Assembly (NCBI GenBank): GCA_963827605.1
Contig: CAWHBK010000001.1
Location: forward strand, 1,612,001-1,676,000
Direction: 5' to 3'
Source of the DNA: DSYU01 sp963827605
GTDB lineage: Bacteria > Chloroflexota > Anaerolineae > Anaerolineales > Anaerolineaceae
DNA: 64,000 bases
A program made the position numbers and the translations under genes. Below the pieces are notes generated by a model, which did not search any database, was not told where the DNA came from, and saw nothing but the letters and a program-made list of their open reading frames with translations. The stretch's first letter is position 1; every line of letters starts with the position of its first letter. Below are positions 55,515 through 64,000 of this stretch, piece by piece.

Positions 55515-56192
55515 ATGATACCGATTGGCGATGATGAATCCCAGGGGGGGCCATTCCCCTTTATCAATGTGCTGTTGATCGTCATAAACGTGGTTGTCTT
55601 CCTATTCCAGGCGGCCATGAATCAGAATGCGATCGAGGCATTTATCAATCAATGGGGCGTGATCCCCACCCAAATCCTGGCCGGGCAGCGGCTGATAACC
55701 TTATTTACAGCCATGTTCATGCACGGCGGCTGGCTCCACCTGATCGGCAATATGGTGTTTTTGTGGGTGTTTGGCGATAACGTCGAAGACACACTGGGCC
55801 ATATTCCCTACTTGCTTTTCTACCTGGCTGGTGGAATTGCCGCATCCGCAACGCACATTCTCCTCAACCCCAGCAGCAACATCCCCAGCCTGGGGGCCAG
55901 CGGCGCCATTGCTGCCGTCCTGGGCGCTTTTATCGTGATCTACCCGCGCGCCCGGATCAGGGCCCTGATCTTCCTGGGAATCTTCGTAACCACAACGCGC
56001 GTCTCGGCGCTCATCTTCCTGGGGATCTGGTTCGCCACGCAGCTGTTGAGTGGTTTCGCCAGCCTGGACGTCAGTACCGCCCAGACCAGCGGAGTCGCCT
56101 TTTGGGCGCATATTGGCGGCTTTGTCTTTGGCCTGTTCGTCGGGCTCCTCTTCCGCGGGCGCGCTTACCGGACTCCCTACGCGCAATATTAA
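55515..56192 (+). CDS. Rhomboid family intramembrane serine protease
   Basis: 225 residues with six membrane segments. HxxxN (His75, Asn79), GASG with Ser129 and His199 in AFWAHIGG match active rhomboids. TCTTAGGAG 9 bases before ATG. It shares the basic plan of the 1964-2650 rhomboid, but the two are diverged, so they probably serve different substrates. A terminator follows. Confidence 0.92.
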   Translation: MIPIGDDESQGGPFPFINVLLIVINVVVFLFQAAMNQNAIEAFINQWGVIPTQILAGQRLITLFTAMFMHGGWLHLIGNMVFLWVFGDNVEDTLGHIPYLLFYLAGGIAASATHILLNPSSNIPSLGASGAIAAVLGAFIVIYPRARIRALIFLGIFVTTTRVSALIFLGIWFATQLLSGFASLDVSTAQTSGVAFWAHIGGFVFGLFVGLLFRGRAYRTPYAQY

Positions 56193-56210
56193 TGGGTTTG
56201 AATGATTCAA

Positions 56211-56248
56211 TCGAGGCGTTTGGCCACATTGCGGGTCAAACGCCTCGA
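56211..56248 (+). terminator. Terminator after second rhomboid
   Basis: TCGAGGCGTTTG (56211-56222) pairs perfectly with CAAACGCCTCGA (56237-56248), followed by TAATTTT. Confidence 0.8.
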
Positions 56249-56359
56249 TAATTTTCGACTGAAGATCTAGCAACCTTTCGTCCACATTTTCCGTATGTAG
56301 TTTACAAATCATCCGATCCAAAGTCCAGATCGGAATACCTATTCAAATGAGGGTACCTG

Positions 56360-57685
56360 ATGAACCTTTTAACAAAATGGGGTCAGCGGACGCGAGAAGG
56401 AACCTTTCCGCAAGAAGAAACCTTCCCGGTTGCCCAGACTCAGGCAACGGCCCTCCCAACACTGGTCGAGGGCTTTGTAAGCCATTACCTGAAGATGTGG
56501 TGGTCGTGTGAGCGGTCAATGCCCAGTTTCAGTACATCTTTCTCCCCAACAGAACAAGCAGCCCGCGAAAAACGACTGGAAAAGCTGGCCGACGGGCTGA
56601 TCTATGAGCTCAAACGCATGCCAAAAGCGACCGCAGAGCGGCGGGCCTGGGCCGGGCATTTGGAAGAGCAGTTCCGCCCCACCCTGCTGGATTTTGCCCG
56701 TGACGCGCTCAACCTGGAACAGCGCCACCTGGACTTCATTGAGGGCAGCGGTATGCTGGCAGCCAGCCAGGAATTTGCTCGCATGGCACGCCGCTTCGAC
56801 GCGCACATCTCCGCCGAGGATATCTACCAGGCCGGGCGCAACGTGATGACGGCAAATCTCATCCAGCTCTTGCTTGACCTGCCGGTCCAGGTGACCCCAT
56901 CGGTCTTTGCTTACAGCATGCTTTACCCGTACACCGACAACTACCTGGATGACCCGGCTGTCTCGCGGGGCACTAAGCAAGCTTTCAACCAGCGCTTCCA
57001 ACGCCGCCTGGCAGGCGAAGACGTCCGCCCGGCTAACGATTACGAAGCCACCATCAGCAGCCTGGTGGGGATGATCGAAAGCCAGTGGGATCGCGCCCGC
57101 TACCCTCAGATCTACGACAGCCTGCTGGCTATCCACGCCGCCCAGGCGCGCAGCCTGGGGTTAGTGGCCCCAGGCGCCTCGCCATTTGAGTTGGATGTAT
57201 TGGGCATATCCTTCGAGAAAGGCGGCACTTCCGTCCTGGCAGATGGCTACCTGGTCGCCGGCTGGCTGTCACCCGAGCAGGCCAATATCCTGTTCGGCTA
57301 CGGCGCCTTTACCCAGCTGATGGACGACCTGGAAGATATCCAGACCGATCTTCAAGAAGGCCGGATGACCGTTTTTACCCAGACAGCCAACCACTGGCCG
57401 CTGGATGGATTAACGAACCGCTTCTTTCACTTTGGACGGGCGATCTTCAACGATCTGGACGCTTTCCCATCCCAGGCAGCGGCACCGCTCGGAGAAGTGA
57501 TCACCCGCTGCATTGACCCCATTCTGATCGACACGATTTGCCGGGCAGGAAAATACTACACCAAAGATACCCTGCGGGAGCTAGAACGGCACATGCCCTT
57601 CCGCTTTGCCAACCTGCGCAAACAGCGTGAAAAGTTTTCCCGGCAGAAGTTGAATGTCGGAAGTCTGATGGAAATGATCCTTTAG
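56360..57685 (+). CDS. Class I isoprenoid-synthase-like protein
   Basis: 441 residues, almost all helical. Two acidic motifs sit where class I isoprenoid synthases bind magnesium-diphosphate: YTDNYLDDP (~residue 190-198) and LMDDLEDIQTDLQEGR (~326-341). The second resembles the DDxxD-to-G(R/K) pattern of prenyl and terpene synthases. No membrane helix. It might be a terpene synthase or a non-catalytic relative; no other isoprenoid genes are nearby, so product and substrate are unknown. Confidence 0.6.
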   Translation: MNLLTKWGQRTREGTFPQEETFPVAQTQATALPTLVEGFVSHYLKMWWSCERSMPSFSTSFSPTEQAAREKRLEKLADGLIYELKRMPKATAERRAWAGHLEEQFRPTLLDFARDALNLEQRHLDFIEGSGMLAASQEFARMARRFDAHISAEDIYQAGRNVMTANLIQLLLDLPVQVTPSVFAYSMLYPYTDNYLDDPAVSRGTKQAFNQRFQRRLAGEDVRPANDYEATISSLVGMIESQWDRARYPQIYDSLLAIHAAQARSLGLVAPGASPFELDVLGISFEKGGTSVLADGYLVAGWLSPEQANILFGYGAFTQLMDDLEDIQTDLQEGRMTVFTQTANHWPLDGLTNRFFHFGRAIFNDLDAFPSQAAAPLGEVITRCIDPILIDTICRAGKYYTKDTLRELERHMPFRFANLRKQREKFSRQKLNVGSLMEMIL

Positions 57686-57754
57686 CCTGCCTGCCCGGCT
57701 GCAATCCATTTTTGCGATCAGCATGCACGGTGAACAAAGCGTATATTCTGTTTC

Positions 57755-58255
57755 CTACTCCGAAGTCACACTGGAGCCTGACTTCGCGACCGCTTCAACG
57801 ATTTCGAGAGGCATACCGGTGCGCTGAGCGGCATCTTTCAGAGACATTCCCTCAGATAAAAGCCTTTGAATAACTGCTGGCATGGGTTCTCCTAATTCAA
57901 CGATGTGCCCATCTGGATCAACGATCCGAAATACGCGCTGCCCCCAGGGCTGTTCGTGAATGGGATGGACAAACGACACATTCGCTTGTGTGACCCGGCT
58001 AAGCATCTGATCCAGCTCTTCGGTCTCAAAGTAGAGTTCGAAGTTCTTGCATCCTAACGGATCCGGTTCGCTTCCAGAAGCGCCAAAGATGGTTTGATAC
58101 GCGTGATCGCTTTGCCAGATAGATAATCCGCCTACGAAACCAATATTGGGACCAAAATCGATTTCCACTTTCTGGTTGAGCAAGTCCTCATAGAAATGGC
58201 GCGCGGTATGGATGTCTTTTACAAAGAGCACGGAAGATAGAAATTTGACTGGCAT
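57755..58255 (-). CDS. VOC (glyoxalase/bleomycin-resistance) family protein
   Basis: 166 residues. A VOC beta-alpha-beta-beta-beta pair spans ~1-125 (FVKDIHTARHFYEDLL, DPDGHIVELGEP with a Glu metal ligand). A helix-rich tail (~128-160, SLKDAAQRTGMP) looks like a short HTH or docking element. VOC proteins bind metals and small molecules for isomerase, dioxygenase or antibiotic binding. Function unknown. It is divergent from the GGDEF gene across an inverted repeat. Confidence 0.82.
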   Translation of the reverse strand: MPVKFLSSVLFVKDIHTARHFYEDLLNQKVEIDFGPNIGFVGGLSIWQSDHAYQTIFGASGSEPDPLGCKNFELYFETEELDQMLSRVTQANVSFVHPIHEQPWGQRVFRIVDPDGHIVELGEPMPAVIQRLLSEGMSLKDAAQRTGMPLEIVEAVAKSGSSVTSE

Positions 58256-58308
58256 GAGTTTTCTCCTGGACGGTTAGGAAAATTTCGAGGTTTGCTTTGT
58301 TTTTCCAT

Positions 58309-58328
58309 TATAGAATAAGTGTTCTATA
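58309..58328. promoter_or_regulatory. Palindromic operator candidate
   Basis: TATAGAA-TAAGTG-TTCTATA, a perfect 7-bp inverted repeat with a 6-base spacer, lies in the shared upstream region of the VOC and GGDEF genes. It overlaps the longest possible start codon of the latter. Confidence 0.55.
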
Positions 58329-58504
58329 AGTCAAGGGGAAATAATCCTGCAAAGCGCATGATTTTCGCTTTTTTGCCCGGAGCCAGGCTCTGCCCAATCT
58401 TGAGAGCGATTGCGCGGTTGGAAAACTCCCACGCCAAGGCAGCGAACCAGGAAATTGCCTATCAACTTTGTAACGTGTCTGACAATTGGGCGCAAGGTGT
58501 GGGC

Positions 58505-61500
58505 ATGTTATACTCTTCAAAGGGCATTCCCAAATCAAGCCCAGAGAATTATCAAGCATTGCAGGATAAAGGTTTGTTTCCGCACAGCAATACAAGCACA
58601 AGTCGAGGCCCGAAGGGATCTACCCGGCTGCCCTGGATTGTTTTATGGTTTGTACTGTTGGTTATGATTTTGGCGGTGGCGAATGCGGTGTTTGCTTTTC
58701 GGCGCGACACGGATCTGCTGCGGCAGGACCTGGAGGCGACGGACGGGATGCAGACGCAGGCGATTGCAGAGATGATCCGCGATCCGGTGGCGGCTGGGGA
58801 CTGGGAGGCCGTGCAGCGTCTGTTGAAGCGGATGGAGGGGACGCTGGCCAATACACATCTGCGAGTGACGGACGCCGGCGGCGCCCCCCTGGCGGACAGC
58901 CAGAGGGCATGGCAAACCGGACCGGTAGGATTGCAGAAAATGCTCCCCGTCGCCCGGACGAATGGGGAGAGAAAGTGGCTAAGCCCCCAGAGGGTACTGC
59001 AAATGCAGAGGCGCATCACCAACGAGCGTGGTCTGGTGATGGCGGTTTTAATGAAAGAGACGGATTACCAGGAAAAGTTCGTGCAGCTAAACGCAACTGT
59101 TTTGTCACGAACGATAAATTACCTGGTGGGCGTGCTTTTGATCTTGGGAATGATTTTATTGGTCAACTGGAAACTGTTCCTGGATCCGCTGAACCAGATT
59201 TACCACATTGCCCATACGGTTCAGCAGGGAAACCGCACAGCGTATATGCCGGATTCGAACATTCTGGAACTTCAGCGGATTGGAACCGCGTTCAACGCGA
59301 TGATCGATCACCTGGCGGGGCAGCAGGCGGACCTGGAGACGCTGAACCGGAACCTGGAAGCAACGGTGACAGAGCGGACAACGGCGCTGGAGACGAACAA
59401 TTTCGCCATCCTCAAGCGAGCCGACCAGCTAGAGGCGATCAACGGGCTGATTGCTTCGACGGCGGGGGTTATGGATATGCAAGCGCTGGTCGATACGGCG
59501 TTGGAGCAGATGGTGCATATTCTGCAGGCGGATGTGGGAGCGCTGGTAATTGGGGAAATGGTAGTGCTGGTGGAGATCGATGCAGCGGCATATGCTTTTA
59601 TTATCCAGACAGCGTTGGCTTGCTATGTGCTGGAGACAGATACGCTAGTGGAGAGGGATTGGGAGACAACCGGGAGCGAGGATGGGCTTTACCCACTCGC
59701 CCTGGTGATGAAGAAAAATGGGCTGCGGTCATCAATTTCAATCCCCATTTTTGCGAGCGGGAAGCTGGCGGGGCACATAGGCCTGGCGAACAAGCAGCCA
59801 AGAGTATGGACCGCGGATGAGGTAGCGCTGCTCGAGATCATCGCACACCACCTGGCGACCGCCATGGAGCGGACGCAGTCGATGGAGAACTTGAAGGGTC
59901 ATAATGATTTGATGCGCCAGATGGTAGCCCAAAGCGAGCGACTGAACCGGACGTTCACACAGCGAGAGGTGATCGCGACGATTGGGGAAGGCGCGCTGGC
60001 GCTGGGCCAGGCGGAGCGAGGCGCGCTGTTTATAAAAAACAATGGGGAGAATTTAGAATGCGCCTGGTCGCGAGGGCTTTCGGAAGGGTTTATCCAGCAA
60101 GTGACGGCCTGCGCGAAAAAGATGTATCGGCAGGATGAGCCTGGGGGCCCACAAGCTGACCTGACAGCTCTGCTCATCACCGATATCAAGGAACAGGGGA
60201 ATGATTTTCCTTATCTTCAGCTCGAGCCTGGCGAACGCTTTACGGGCGTAGGAGTGTGGCCACTAGTATTTGAAAACCGGGCCAGCGCTATTGTGTGCTG
60301 CTATTATGATGCTCCGAAGGTTTGGAAACAAAACGAGCAAGAGGTACTGGATACGTTTTTCCGCCAGGCAGCAGTGGCGCTTGAAAACGCGCGCCTGTTT
60401 GAGGCGGAATGCACCCAACGGCAGCTGGCCGAAGCGCTTCGCGATGTGGCAGCCACACTGAGCAGCTCGTTGGAACTGGATGAAGTGCTGGATGGAATTC
60501 TGTGTAACCTGGGACGGGTGGTGCCGCATAGCGCCGCGGTGGTAATGCTGCTGGAAGATGACGTTCTGCGGCCCGCGCGATGGCAGGGGATGCCAGAGGA
60601 GCGCCAGGAGCAATTCAAAAACTGGCGCTATCCGGTACGCGAGCTGGTGAACCGGCAGTGGATGGTAGAAACCGTGCAGGCGCTGGTGATTGCGGATACT
60701 TCGCAGAACGCGGATTGGATACGGACCGCGGGATTGGAATGGGTACAATCGTACGCTGGTGCTCCGATTTGCCAGCACGGGATAGTGACCGGATTTATCG
60801 ATGTGATGAGCCCGCAGGCAGGTTTTTATAACCAGGATACGGCGCCTATTATGGAGGCATTTGCCAACCAGGCAGCTATCGCCCTGGAAAATGCACGCCT
60901 GTATCAAAACTCCCAGCAGCGCATGGCGGAAACCAGTGCCCTATACCGGGCGGTGCAGCCGCTGTTCAGCCCGGTGGAGAATATTGAAGCGCTGGCAAGG
61001 GGGATCACAGAATCGGTGACCAAGGAATTTTCGTCGGCGCACTGCAGTATTTTGCTTCTGGACGAGAGTCGAACCCACCTGCGATTGATGTCACAGTCGG
61101 GTTCGCTGCAATTGAACGCGCCGGAACTGCCGCTGGAAGGGCCTGGCCTGACGGTGAGAGCAGTTCGTACAGGCAGGCCTGTTTACGCTCCAGACGTACG
61201 AGAGGAACCGAATTACATTCCTGGAGCAGAAGCCACCCGGTCGGAGCTTGCGATACCGCTGCAGGCGAGTGGGCAGATAATTGGCGTGATGAACCTGGAA
61301 AGTCAGGAGGAAGATGCCTTCGACGAACGGGGGCAGCGACTGCTAATATCATTCGCGGAGCAGGCCGCGCTGGGACTGGAAAACGCACAACTGTTTGCTA
61401 CCATCCGGGAAAACGCAAGGGAGATGCAGAACCTAAACGCGATGGCGCAGCGCCGCGCCCAGGAAGCAGAAACCATCCGCATGGCAACCATGGCACTAAG

Positions 61501-62947
61501 CTCTACGTTGGATCTGCAAGGGGTGCTGGAGCGCATTCTGGATCAGATGGTTCTGGTCGTGCCGCACGACAGCGCCAGTATGTTCCTGGTGGAGGATGAA
61601 TTGCGGTTCCGGGTATGGGCGGCCAAAAACCTTGTCATCGGTCAGGAAGGTTATTATCCGCGGAGCAATTTCCTCTTTAAGGAAATTGAGGAAACGATGA
61701 AGCCGGTTACGTTGGATGATGTTATGGCAGATGGACGCTTTTGCGACTGGGAGGGAAAAAACCTGGTGCGCAGCTGGATGGGAGTGCCATTAATCCGCGG
61801 AAACGAGCTGGTAGGCATTTTGACGCTGGACCGAAACGAACGAAAATTGTTCCGACCTGAAGAGATGGAACTGGCGCAGGCTTTTGCGAACCAGGCGGCG
61901 ATCGCGGTGCAGAACGCGCGGTTGTATGAGGCAACGCAGCAGCGAGCACGCGAGCTGGAGGCGCTGCATACCGCGACCACTTCCCTGGTATCGACATTGG
62001 ACTTGCAGAAGCTGCTGGAGCGTATTTTAGGGTCGGCAACCAGCGCAATTCCGGCAGCCCGATCGGCTACACTGCATCTGCTAGACGAAGCGGGGGAAAT
62101 GCACTTACGCGTTCAACACGGGTTAAACGAAAGCGAAGCAGAAAGCCCGGAATGGAATGCCAGTAACAGCCTATGGACCTGGGTGCTTAACGAACAACGA
62201 CCCACGCTGGTAAGCAACTCACAGGATATCCCGGAGGAAGAGGGCGGGAATGGGCTGCCAGGCGTGTGGGAGGGTGGAGCGCTACTGATCACGCCGCTGC
62301 TGCAGGAAGACCGGCCGCTGGGGTTAATTACGCTGTTCTCGCCAGAAGCTGGGGCTTTTGCTGAACGAGATTTGCATCTGCTGATCAGTTTTGCCAGTAC
62401 AGCGACGGCCGCAATTCAAAATGCGCAGCTACACAGCGCGGTGCAGCACCTGGCAATCACGGACCCGCTAACGAGCCTTTTCAATCGGCGGGGATTTTTC
62501 AACCTGGCCAAAGTGGCGATGGAAAAAGCGGTACTCTTGGAGCGGCCGATTTCATTTATTATGATCGATATCGATTTCTTCAAAAACATCAACGATCAAT
62601 TTGGTCACGATGCGGGAGATGTGGTTTTACAGGTTCTGGCCAGGCGCTGCCGTCAGGCGCTGCGGGAGATGGATCTGATCTGCCGGTATGGTGGGGAGGA
62701 ATTTGCCATTCTCTTACCGGAGAGCGACATGAACGGCGCCCAGGCAGCAGCGAACCGGGTATTTAATAGTATTACAGAAACGTCCATGGAAACGGCCGCC
62801 GGACCTGTGTGGATAACCATCAGCGTTGGGGTTGCAACCAGAAGCGATGATTGCAATAGCTTAGATCAGCTGATCAAGCGGGCAGACCAGGCACTGTACC
62901 TGGCAAAGGGGTTTGGGCGCAACCAGGTGCAGATGTGGAAGAGATGA
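58505..62947 (+). CDS. Multi-GAF membrane diguanylate cyclase
   Basis: About 1,480 residues from ATG 58505. A membrane helix (~40-65) is followed by an outer or periplasmic region, a second helix (~200-222), a HAMP-like linker, then about five GAF-type sensor domains (repeated AVALENARLFE, AIALENARLYQ, AALGLENAQLFA, AIAVQNARLYE) and a C-terminal GGDEF domain with DIDFFKNIND and RYGGEEFAIL, the active site of c-di-GMP synthesis. Longer starts (58319, 58358) are possible. A promoter-like TTGGGC/TATACT at 58486-58514 overlaps the chosen ATG, so the true start may be further in. Confidence 0.88.
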   Translation: MLYSSKGIPKSSPENYQALQDKGLFPHSNTSTSRGPKGSTRLPWIVLWFVLLVMILAVANAVFAFRRDTDLLRQDLEATDGMQTQAIAEMIRDPVAAGDWEAVQRLLKRMEGTLANTHLRVTDAGGAPLADSQRAWQTGPVGLQKMLPVARTNGERKWLSPQRVLQMQRRITNERGLVMAVLMKETDYQEKFVQLNATVLSRTINYLVGVLLILGMILLVNWKLFLDPLNQIYHIAHTVQQGNRTAYMPDSNILELQRIGTAFNAMIDHLAGQQADLETLNRNLEATVTERTTALETNNFAILKRADQLEAINGLIASTAGVMDMQALVDTALEQMVHILQADVGALVIGEMVVLVEIDAAAYAFIIQTALACYVLETDTLVERDWETTGSEDGLYPLALVMKKNGLRSSISIPIFASGKLAGHIGLANKQPRVWTADEVALLEIIAHHLATAMERTQSMENLKGHNDLMRQMVAQSERLNRTFTQREVIATIGEGALALGQAERGALFIKNNGENLECAWSRGLSEGFIQQVTACAKKMYRQDEPGGPQADLTALLITDIKEQGNDFPYLQLEPGERFTGVGVWPLVFENRASAIVCCYYDAPKVWKQNEQEVLDTFFRQAAVALENARLFEAECTQRQLAEALRDVAATLSSSLELDEVLDGILCNLGRVVPHSAAVVMLLEDDVLRPARWQGMPEERQEQFKNWRYPVRELVNRQWMVETVQALVIADTSQNADWIRTAGLEWVQSYAGAPICQHGIVTGFIDVMSPQAGFYNQDTAPIMEAFANQAAIALENARLYQNSQQRMAETSALYRAVQPLFSPVENIEALARGITESVTKEFSSAHCSILLLDESRTHLRLMSQSGSLQLNAPELPLEGPGLTVRAVRTGRPVYAPDVREEPNYIPGAEATRSELAIPLQASGQIIGVMNLESQEEDAFDERGQRLLISFAEQAALGLENAQLFATIRENAREMQNLNAMAQRRAQEAETIRMATMALSSTLDLQGVLERILDQMVLVVPHDSASMFLVEDELRFRVWAAKNLVIGQEGYYPRSNFLFKEIEETMKPVTLDDVMADGRFCDWEGKNLVRSWMGVPLIRGNELVGILTLDRNERKLFRPEEMELAQAFANQAAIAVQNARLYEATQQRARELEALHTATTSLVSTLDLQKLLERILGSATSAIPAARSATLHLLDEAGEMHLRVQHGLNESEAESPEWNASNSLWTWVLNEQRPTLVSNSQDIPEEEGGNGLPGVWEGGALLITPLLQEDRPLGLITLFSPEAGAFAERDLHLLISFASTATAAIQNAQLHSAVQHLAITDPLTSLFNRRGFFNLAKVAMEKAVLLERPISFIMIDIDFFKNINDQFGHDAGDVVLQVLARRCRQALREMDLICRYGGEEFAILLPESDMNGAQAAANRVFNSITETSMETAAGPVWITISVGVATRSDDCNSLDQLIKRADQALYLAKGFGRNQVQMWKR

Positions 62948-62985
62948 GGAACGTAAATCTCCCCCCCTGACCGATAGGAAGGGGA

Positions 62986-63726
62986 TTATAGGTCCCCTCC
63001 CAATACTTTGTTGCCGGTGGGGGCGGGGCTGCCGCCAGAAGGCTCAATGGTGATGCCGTATGAGGGAAAGGTTTCGAGGGGCTGCGGAGCCCAGACTTCG
63101 AGGACACCATAGCCCTCAGGGCTGACCGAGAATACACCCCCATCGGTGCGTTTGCCATCCCGGATGAGCCAAAGCTGATACTGATGACCCGGCGCAAGAG
63201 CGGGCGCGTTTTCAACGACCAGCGTGCCATACGTTTCATTGTTGAAGACCATGAGATAGCCCCGAGCCTGAGGGGCATTGTTGGTGCCTGCCAATCGGAC
63301 GAGCTGGACGTTGGCGGGAGGCACACGGGTCTGTAGATTGTTGACGCGCTGCCAAAGCAGAAAATTGCTGGCGGCCATAAGGATAATGAGCAAGAGGGCC
63401 AGGGCCCCCAAGGCCAGGCCGGCAGGATTGGCGAACAGAGAGCGGAAAACAGCCAGGATGCCGCGCGGGGGATGGGGGGCGGCAGCCGCCGCAGAAACAG
63501 GCTGAGGCGCCAGTGTAACGCGTTTTAGTATTTTGCTTTTGAGCTCCGGTGAGGGAGTGCGCAGCGGCACAGCGAAAGCAAGCTGGTCGGCGGTGGCCAA
63601 AAAGGTAGAAAGCTCGGCGCGGCACTCGGCGCAATGCGGCAAGTGCCTGGCGACGATCAAGAGATCCTGATCGTCGAGGCTGCCCAATGCGTAACCGGGG
63701 ATCAAATCAAAAATGTGCTCTTCCAA
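62986..63726 (-). CDS. RskA-type anti-sigma factor
   Basis: 246 residues. The zinc-binding HLPHCAEC (His28, Cys32, Cys35) lies in the N-terminal cytoplasmic domain that holds the sigma factor. A membrane helix (~105-125) leads to an outer anti-sigma-K C domain with WLIRDGKRTDGGVF. It keeps the ECF sigma factor, encoded just upstream on the same strand, inactive until a signal triggers proteolysis. The gap to the sigma gene is 159 bases. Confidence 0.9.
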   Translation of the reverse strand: MEEHIFDLIPGYALGSLDDQDLLIVARHLPHCAECRAELSTFLATADQLAFAVPLRTPSPELKSKILKRVTLAPQPVSAAAAAPHPPRGILAVFRSLFANPAGLALGALALLLIILMAASNFLLWQRVNNLQTRVPPANVQLVRLAGTNNAPQARGYLMVFNNETYGTLVVENAPALAPGHQYQLWLIRDGKRTDGGVFSVSPEGYGVLEVWAPQPLETFPSYGITIEPSGGSPAPTGNKVLGGDL

Positions 63727-63885
63727 AATTCCTCACAACGAATAAGGACGTTAATAACCCAGATAACAATAAATCCCAGATCCACTCTATTATAATTGTA
63801 CGTATAACTCGTGCAATTGGATGATGTTCGGGGATGTCAATCCATGAACTGCTAATGCGTCGAACAGGGAGAATGGAGAGGGGAA

Positions 63886-64000
63886 TCATTGGTCGACCAT
63901 CCCCTGCTCGATGAGAGCATCCCGCACTTTGTGCATGGCCTGGCGGATGCGTGACTTTACCGTACCCAGGGGCTCATTGATCAGCACAGCGATCTGGCTG
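63886..64000 (-). CDS. ECF sigma factor, region 4 (cut by window end)
   Basis: The last 38 codons of a sigma-70-family protein. Q-I-A-V-L-I-N-E-P-L then GTVKSRIRQAMHKVRDAL is the region 4.2 helix-turn-helix that reads the -35 box. The rest lies beyond the window. With the RskA-type gene downstream it makes a typical sigma/anti-sigma pair. Confidence 0.9.
   Translation of the reverse strand, partial: SQIAVLINEPLGTVKSRIRQAMHKVRDALIEQGMVDQ

Noticed and set aside
63707..63889. Small gene between anti-sigma and sigma genes
   Set aside because: The short frame has no ribosome site, no conserved pattern and overlaps both neighbours.

Overview
The window reads as a moderately GC-rich chromosome fragment of a Chloroflexota bacterium, most likely Anaerolineae-like. 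This is inferred from gene content, not from a marker tree: a Ni-superoxide dismutase with its maturation protease, an FMN-riboswitch-controlled ABC importer of the RibXY type, a bacterial translin, several exported proteins with long Thr/Pro tails, rhomboids, and a LexA of the cleavable type. There are no phage, transposon, CRISPR-array, rRNA or tRNA genes that I can see. About two dozen single-base frame breaks interrupt otherwise well-conserved proteins, densest at 20.7-26.4 kb. They look like sequence or assembly errors rather than real decay.

Layout. 0-5.6 kb: C-terminal end of a ComEC-like protein, a TPR membrane protein, a rhomboid, an unknown protein, then a peroxiredoxin-glutaredoxin fusion whose peroxidatic residue is encoded by an in-frame TGA followed by a SECIS-like hairpin (probable selenoprotein), divergent from a LarA-family protein. 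5.8-10.2 kb: surface-glycan genes (GT2, polytopic membrane protein with a 15-bp tandem repeat, galE). 10.4-15.6 kb: an FHA/PP2C pair, lytic transglycosylase, DUF3267 zincin, single-domain response regulator. 15.8-21.2 kb: ssb, translin, Cas4-like nuclease with inserted membrane helices, LCP protein, secreted transglycosylase-like protein. 21.2-28.4 kb: AmmeMemoRadiSam radical SAM enzyme, a probable structured RNA plus 27-residue membrane peptide, UvrD/PcrA helicase, then FMN riboswitch, tandem terminators and a three-gene ABC importer, predicted to bring in riboflavin.

28.4-36.2 kb: coiled-coil/zinc-ribbon protein, a tightly overlapping set DfsB-like / iron-sulfur flavoprotein / HIT / HolB, LexA with its own operator, GH1 beta-glucosidase, NiSOD and SodX, a DNA glycosylase. 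36.3-53.4 kb is dominated by carbohydrate metabolism, almost all on the minus strand: Gfo/Idh oxidoreductase, MFS carrier, phosphodiesterase, ROK kinase, two HAD phosphatases, a PfkB kinase next to a DHS-like/SIS fusion, pyrH on the plus strand, then a PfkB kinase, class II aldolase, zinc dehydrogenase and FGGY kinase that could form a tagatose-phosphate-type route, and a GH3 glucosidase. 53.4-64 kb: CBS protein, small zinc-ribbon protein, M23 lipoprotein, second rhomboid, an isoprenoid-synthase-like protein, VOC protein, a 1.5-thousand-residue multi-GAF diguanylate cyclase, and an anti-sigma/ECF-sigma pair cut by the window end.

How it fits together. The Sec/Grx peroxiredoxin, NiSOD and iron-sulfur flavoprotein suggest an organism that meets oxygen but keeps redox-sensitive metabolism. 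The carbohydrate block suggests growth on plant- or glycan-derived beta-glucosides and sugar alcohols. The riboswitch and importer suggest flavin scavenging. The strongest unusual items are the probable selenocysteine peroxiredoxin (3448-4257), the structured-RNA/micropeptide locus (22.5-23.0 kb), the riboswitch with tandem terminators, the DHS-like/SIS fusion, and the membrane-inserted Cas4-like nuclease.
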